The notes under the pieces were generated by a model. That model did no database searches. It saw nothing but the letters and a program-made list of their open reading frames with translations, and had not been told where the DNA came from. From Palaemon carinicauda (lineage: Eukaryota; Arthropoda; Malacostraca; Decapoda; Palaemonidae), in NCBI RefSeq assembly GCF_036898095.1, contig NC_090751.1, positions 75,358,680-75,422,679 of the forward strand: a stretch of 64,000 nt of DNA, in the 5' to 3' direction. Of this stretch, positions 60,377-64,000 are shown piece by piece; positions within the stretch are counted from its first letter, which is position 1, and each line of letters begins with the position of its first letter. A program made the position numbers and the translations under genes.

Positions 60377-63300
60377 AATGAATGAATGAATGATTTAAAG
60401 TTTTCAGGCATCCTGACATCTAAGGTCATTGACGCCGGTAACATTTAATTTATGTATACAAAAATAAAAAATGAAACAAAATAAAAAATTAAAGAGTATT
60501 CAATTAAAATCATAAAAATTGAATGTCATAAAAGTTAAATATTTTCAGAAGACCTGCTTCTGAAAGAAATCTAAAAATGCCACTTGCATGGTAGGACACA
60601 TCATTTCCAAGAATCTTGGCAAGGATGAACCTGCCACCCTCACCTCGAGCCTCAAACAAATATCTACTCCGCAAGTTGTTATAATTGGGGCATTCGGTCA
60701 ACAAATGCCTTACTGTTAGAGGTACCAAACAGTTGTCACAATACGGTTGGTGTTGGCCCTTCAGCAGAAACTCTTGTGTCAACCGAGTGTGACCAATACG
60801 GAGACGACAAAGAGACGTCTCCCATTTTCGGGGCATCATATTACACCTCCAAGGAGATATGTCATTTGTTACTTCCCTCATTTTATTGCCATCTTGACTA
60901 TCCCATTGCTGTTGCCATTTATTGCAAACCAATTTCTTGATGTCAGGTAAGAAATCATTACAGGGAATGGGATACCTTCTTGGCAGCAACTCGGATGCAG
61001 CCTCCTTAGCCAGTGAATCTGCCTTCTCATTCCCAGACAAACCTACATGTGCTGGAACCCAACAAAATTGAACTGTTATACCTCTCCGTCCAATAAGGAA
61101 AAAGCCATTCCAAAATCTTTTAAAACTAGAGGGTTATTAGAATTAAAAACTTCCATAGCTTGAAGGACACTCCTTGCATCACTAAAAATTGTAAAATTAC
61201 CTCCTTCTCCAACGCTATTTTCTCAATAGCGGTTAATATGCCATACAGTTCGGCAGTAAATATGGAAGCGGTCAGAGGAAGTGCACCTCTACAATTAAAA
61301 CCATTACTATGTACTCCAATCCAACGCCAGCATCAGATTTGGAGCCATCAGTATAGATAAAAGTTGATCTTCTATGTTCTTTAACATGTTCATTAAAAAG
61401 AGACCTGGCTTCTAGGTCTGACATATTCTTCTTATCTCCAATAATATATTTACAAAAAGATATCTCTGGTAACTTCCATGGAGGCGTTGATGATACCTTG
61501 AATGGAAGTACCTTATTTCTAATTATATCCAGACTATTTAAAAATCGTTTCACCCGAAAGCCATAAGGTTGAGGAGATTTTGGGTGCAACTCAAAGTATG
61601 ATGCGTGTCTTACAAGGCTTGCAGTCTGAAAGGCTAGAAAGCTAGGGAGTCTTTGCAATCTAAACCAATACCGAAGAATGGAAGACATTCGGTAAAGGTC
61701 TAGAGGTAACTCTCCAGCATCAACAAGCAGACTTGGGATAGGCGAGGTTTTAAAAGCTCCAGTAGATAATCTAATACCTGCATGATGTATCGAGTCTAAT
61801 ATTTTTAACCGGCTTGGGGTGGCTGAAGAATATACCTCACAACCATAACTAATTTTGGAAAAAATCAAGGCCTTGTATAATTTTAAAATAGTATTGCGGT
61901 CTACCCCCCATGATGTATGGACAATACTTTAAGATGTTCAGAGCTTCAACACATTTAGCTTTTAGCGCTTTTAGGTGAGAAACCCATGTAAGTCTACAGT
62001 CAAATATCAAACCTAAAAATTTGGTTTCCGATACACATGGTATCCGTTGACCTTTAATGTATATATCCGGGTCTGGATGTACTCCCCGGATACGACAAAA
62101 ATGGACAATGTAGTTTTACTTGTCGAGAACTTAAATCCATTCATGTCAGCCCACTGGATAATTTTATCAATAGAGAGTTGGATTTTTCTCTCAACCATTG
62201 CCATTCTAGTGCCAGCAAATGATATTGAGAGATCATCCACAAATAGTGTTGAGAGAACATCCTGGGGAATGGCTGAGGATATCCCATTAATTGCTAGTGC
62301 AAAAAGGGTTACACTCAGCACACTACCCTGAGGAACTCCTTCTTCCTGGCACTTACTCTCTGATAGAGTTTCCCCCACTCTCACTTGAAAAACTCTACGT
62401 GAAAGAAATGCCTGAATAAATAGTGGCAGCTCTCCTCTCAATCCCAATTCATGAATGGTTTTAAGAATACCATATCTCCATGTGGTATCATATGCCTTTT
62501 CAAGGTCAAAAAATACTGTAACATGGTGCTGTTTGGAAGCAAAGGCTTCACAAATAGAAGACTCAAGTGGTATCAACACATCAGTCGTTGAGTGCATTTT
62601 TCGGAATCCACATTGAATCGGTGATAAAATACCTTTCTTTTCAAGGTACCATATCAGCCTTGCATTGACCATCTTCTCCATGATTTTACATAAACAAGAT
62701 GTCAATGCAATAGGACGATAGTTTGCTGCTAAAAACTTGTCTTTACCGGGTTTAAAAAGGCTAAAATAATGGCTAGTTCCCAAACACTTGGGTAGCTATG
62801 ATCATGCCATATTCTATTAATAATGCTTAAAATAAATAGCTTTGTATTAAAATGTACATGTTTAATCATTGCATATGGAATTCCATCGGGTCCAGGGGCT
62901 GTATCGTTGCAATGAGCAAGTGCAGAATCAAATTCTCTTTCAGTGAAAGGAGAATTATACGACTCTTCCCTTCTTGTTGCAAAATTTAAAATTTTCTTTT
63001 CTTCAGTGCTCCTATACTGGTGACCAGGGGCTCTTCACACTTGCTGGATACATTTGAAAATGATTAGCAAGGGCATTGCTAACTTCATTTGCTTCAGTTA
63101 CATACTGGCCATTCACCTTCAACACTGGTGGTGGGTTGGGGGTGAATTTGCCAGCTATCTTTTTTACTTTCCTCCACACAGAAGATGGTGGTGTTCTACT
63201 GTTAATAGAGGAAACAAAAGACATCCATGACTGGCGCCTTGCTTTTCATGGCACGACGGAACTGTGCTCTACATTTCTTGTACATAGTTGAATTCTCATC

Positions 63301-64000
63301 AGTTCTGCGTCTACGCAATCGTGTTAGAGATCTTCTTGTGGCTCTGTGGAGTGCAGTTAGTTCTGAAGACCACCACGGGACTGGTCGTCGTTTGAATAAC
63401 CCTGTTGTTTTGGGAATTGAATCGACTCCTGCTGTATGAAGAGTTCCATTCAGTAGGTCTATGGCATCATCAACACTTTCAAACTGTTCTGCTCTCCCTT
63501 CGATTTCACTTAGCTCGGAAAATTTAACCCAGTCTGCCTTGTCTAGATTCCAACGTGGCGATCTTTGCAAAGGCGGACCCTTGTTGGTGTTTATAATGAT
63601 TGGTGCATGATCAATAGTATGCCAATCATCTAATGTCCTCCAATCAAAATCAAGAAGGCAGTTAGAGCTTGCAATTGAAAGGTCAATGCATGACAAAGTA
63701 CCTGTCTGAACATGGTAGTGTGTGTGGCTCTCCTGTATTAAGGAGTCCCACATCCTCATTCTCCACAATTGATGAGATAATATTGCCCCTTGTGTTGGCC
63801 AAAACATCACCCCATAAAGGATGTCTACCATTCATATCTCCCAGTAAGAGAAAAGGTTGAGGGAGTTGTTGAATGACCTCTGCTAAATCATCATATAAAA
63901 TATTATCATTTGGAGGTAAGTACAGAGAGCATATTGTATATTTTCTCCCTATATCAATTTGTACAACAACTGCCTGCAGGGTTGTACGTATAGACATGGG
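60377..64000 (-). mobile_element. Nimb-2: I/Nimb-like LINE, 5' part outside the window
   Basis: Very similar to Nimb-1 (for example ttaaagttttcaggcatcct at both 3' ends). The 3' tail at 60376-60393 is made of gaat units, (attc)n on the element strand, whereas Nimb-1 has gatt units. It lies in the DIRS-A5 recombinase gene. ORF1 and the 5' end are beyond position 64000. Confidence 0.9.
60510..64000 (-). pseudogene. Nimb-2 ORF2: endonuclease, reverse transcriptase, RNase H
   Basis: Right-to-left pieces. 63997-63683 and 63831-63202 hold the endonuclease (LLGDMNGRHPLW; IDHAPIIIN where Nimb-1 has SDHAPI). 62783-62013 is the RT (KDKFLAANYRPIALTSCLCK, FFDLEKAYDTTW, GVPQGSVLS, FVDDLSISF with the active site intact). 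61868-61272 is the thumb and the start of RNase H (YTDGSKSDAGV). 61040-60510 is the end of RNase H (NEKADSLAKEAASE) and the Cys/His tail (CDNC, LTECPN). Frameshifts near 63760, 63240, 63045, 62780, 62010, 61900 and 61310-61100. Ser to Ile at SDH would disable the nuclease. N-terminus not in the window. Confidence 0.88.

Overview
This is repeat-packed animal nuclear DNA, most likely from a decapod crustacean (shrimp, prawn, crab or crayfish). The pointers are several families of DIRS-type tyrosine-recombinase retrotransposons (known to be widespread in Decapoda), I/Nimb-like and CR1-like non-LTR elements, Tigger/pogo DNA transposons, and long GA/CT, CTT and TAA microsatellites. I found no host protein-coding exon, rRNA, tRNA or CRISPR. 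Almost every gene-like stretch is a transposon gene, and nearly all carry stops or frameshifts.

Names used here. DIRS-A is the main family: A1 is the outer left copy, A2 sits inside A1, A0 is a gag fragment, A3 is a heavily interrupted copy, A4 is nearly complete and A5 is cut by the window end. DIRS-B and DIRS-C are two other DIRS families. Tig-1, Tig-2 and Tig-3 are Tigger/pogo-like transposons. Nimb-1 and Nimb-2 are I/Nimb-like LINEs. CR1-1 is a CR1/L2-like LINE.

Layout. 1-1834 is A1 gag, split by A2 (1835-16056), which itself carries Nimb-1 (about 2541-9003). A1 resumes at 16057 and ends with its right terminal repeat at about 16802. 16803-17866 is the A0 gag fragment that A1 entered. 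A3 runs from 17867 to 48694 and is interrupted by Tig-1 (20875-29513, which holds a long inverted repeat and DIRS-B at 22288 to about 28998), by Tig-2 (33484-41839, which holds CR1-1 at about 34030-38623), and by DIRS-C (41865-48375). After about 230 bases of unassigned DNA comes A4 (48924-54775), a 70-base spacer with a DIRS-B tip, then A5 (54847 onward), split by Tig-3 (55097-58988) and by Nimb-2 (about 60377 to beyond the window end).

How the parts work together. On the minus strand each DIRS element reads gag, then reverse transcriptase-RNase H, then tyrosine recombinase, between inverted terminal repeats. An internal complementary region near the 3' end repeats both termini head to tail. 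Such elements are thought to integrate a circular cDNA by recombination, and two copies show clean junctions around a shared AT. Tigger elements insert at TA by a DDD transposase. The LINEs encode an RNA-binding ORF1 and an endonuclease-RT ORF2. All eleven retroelement copies lie on the minus strand, so the window could be intronic DNA of a plus-strand gene, but this is inference.
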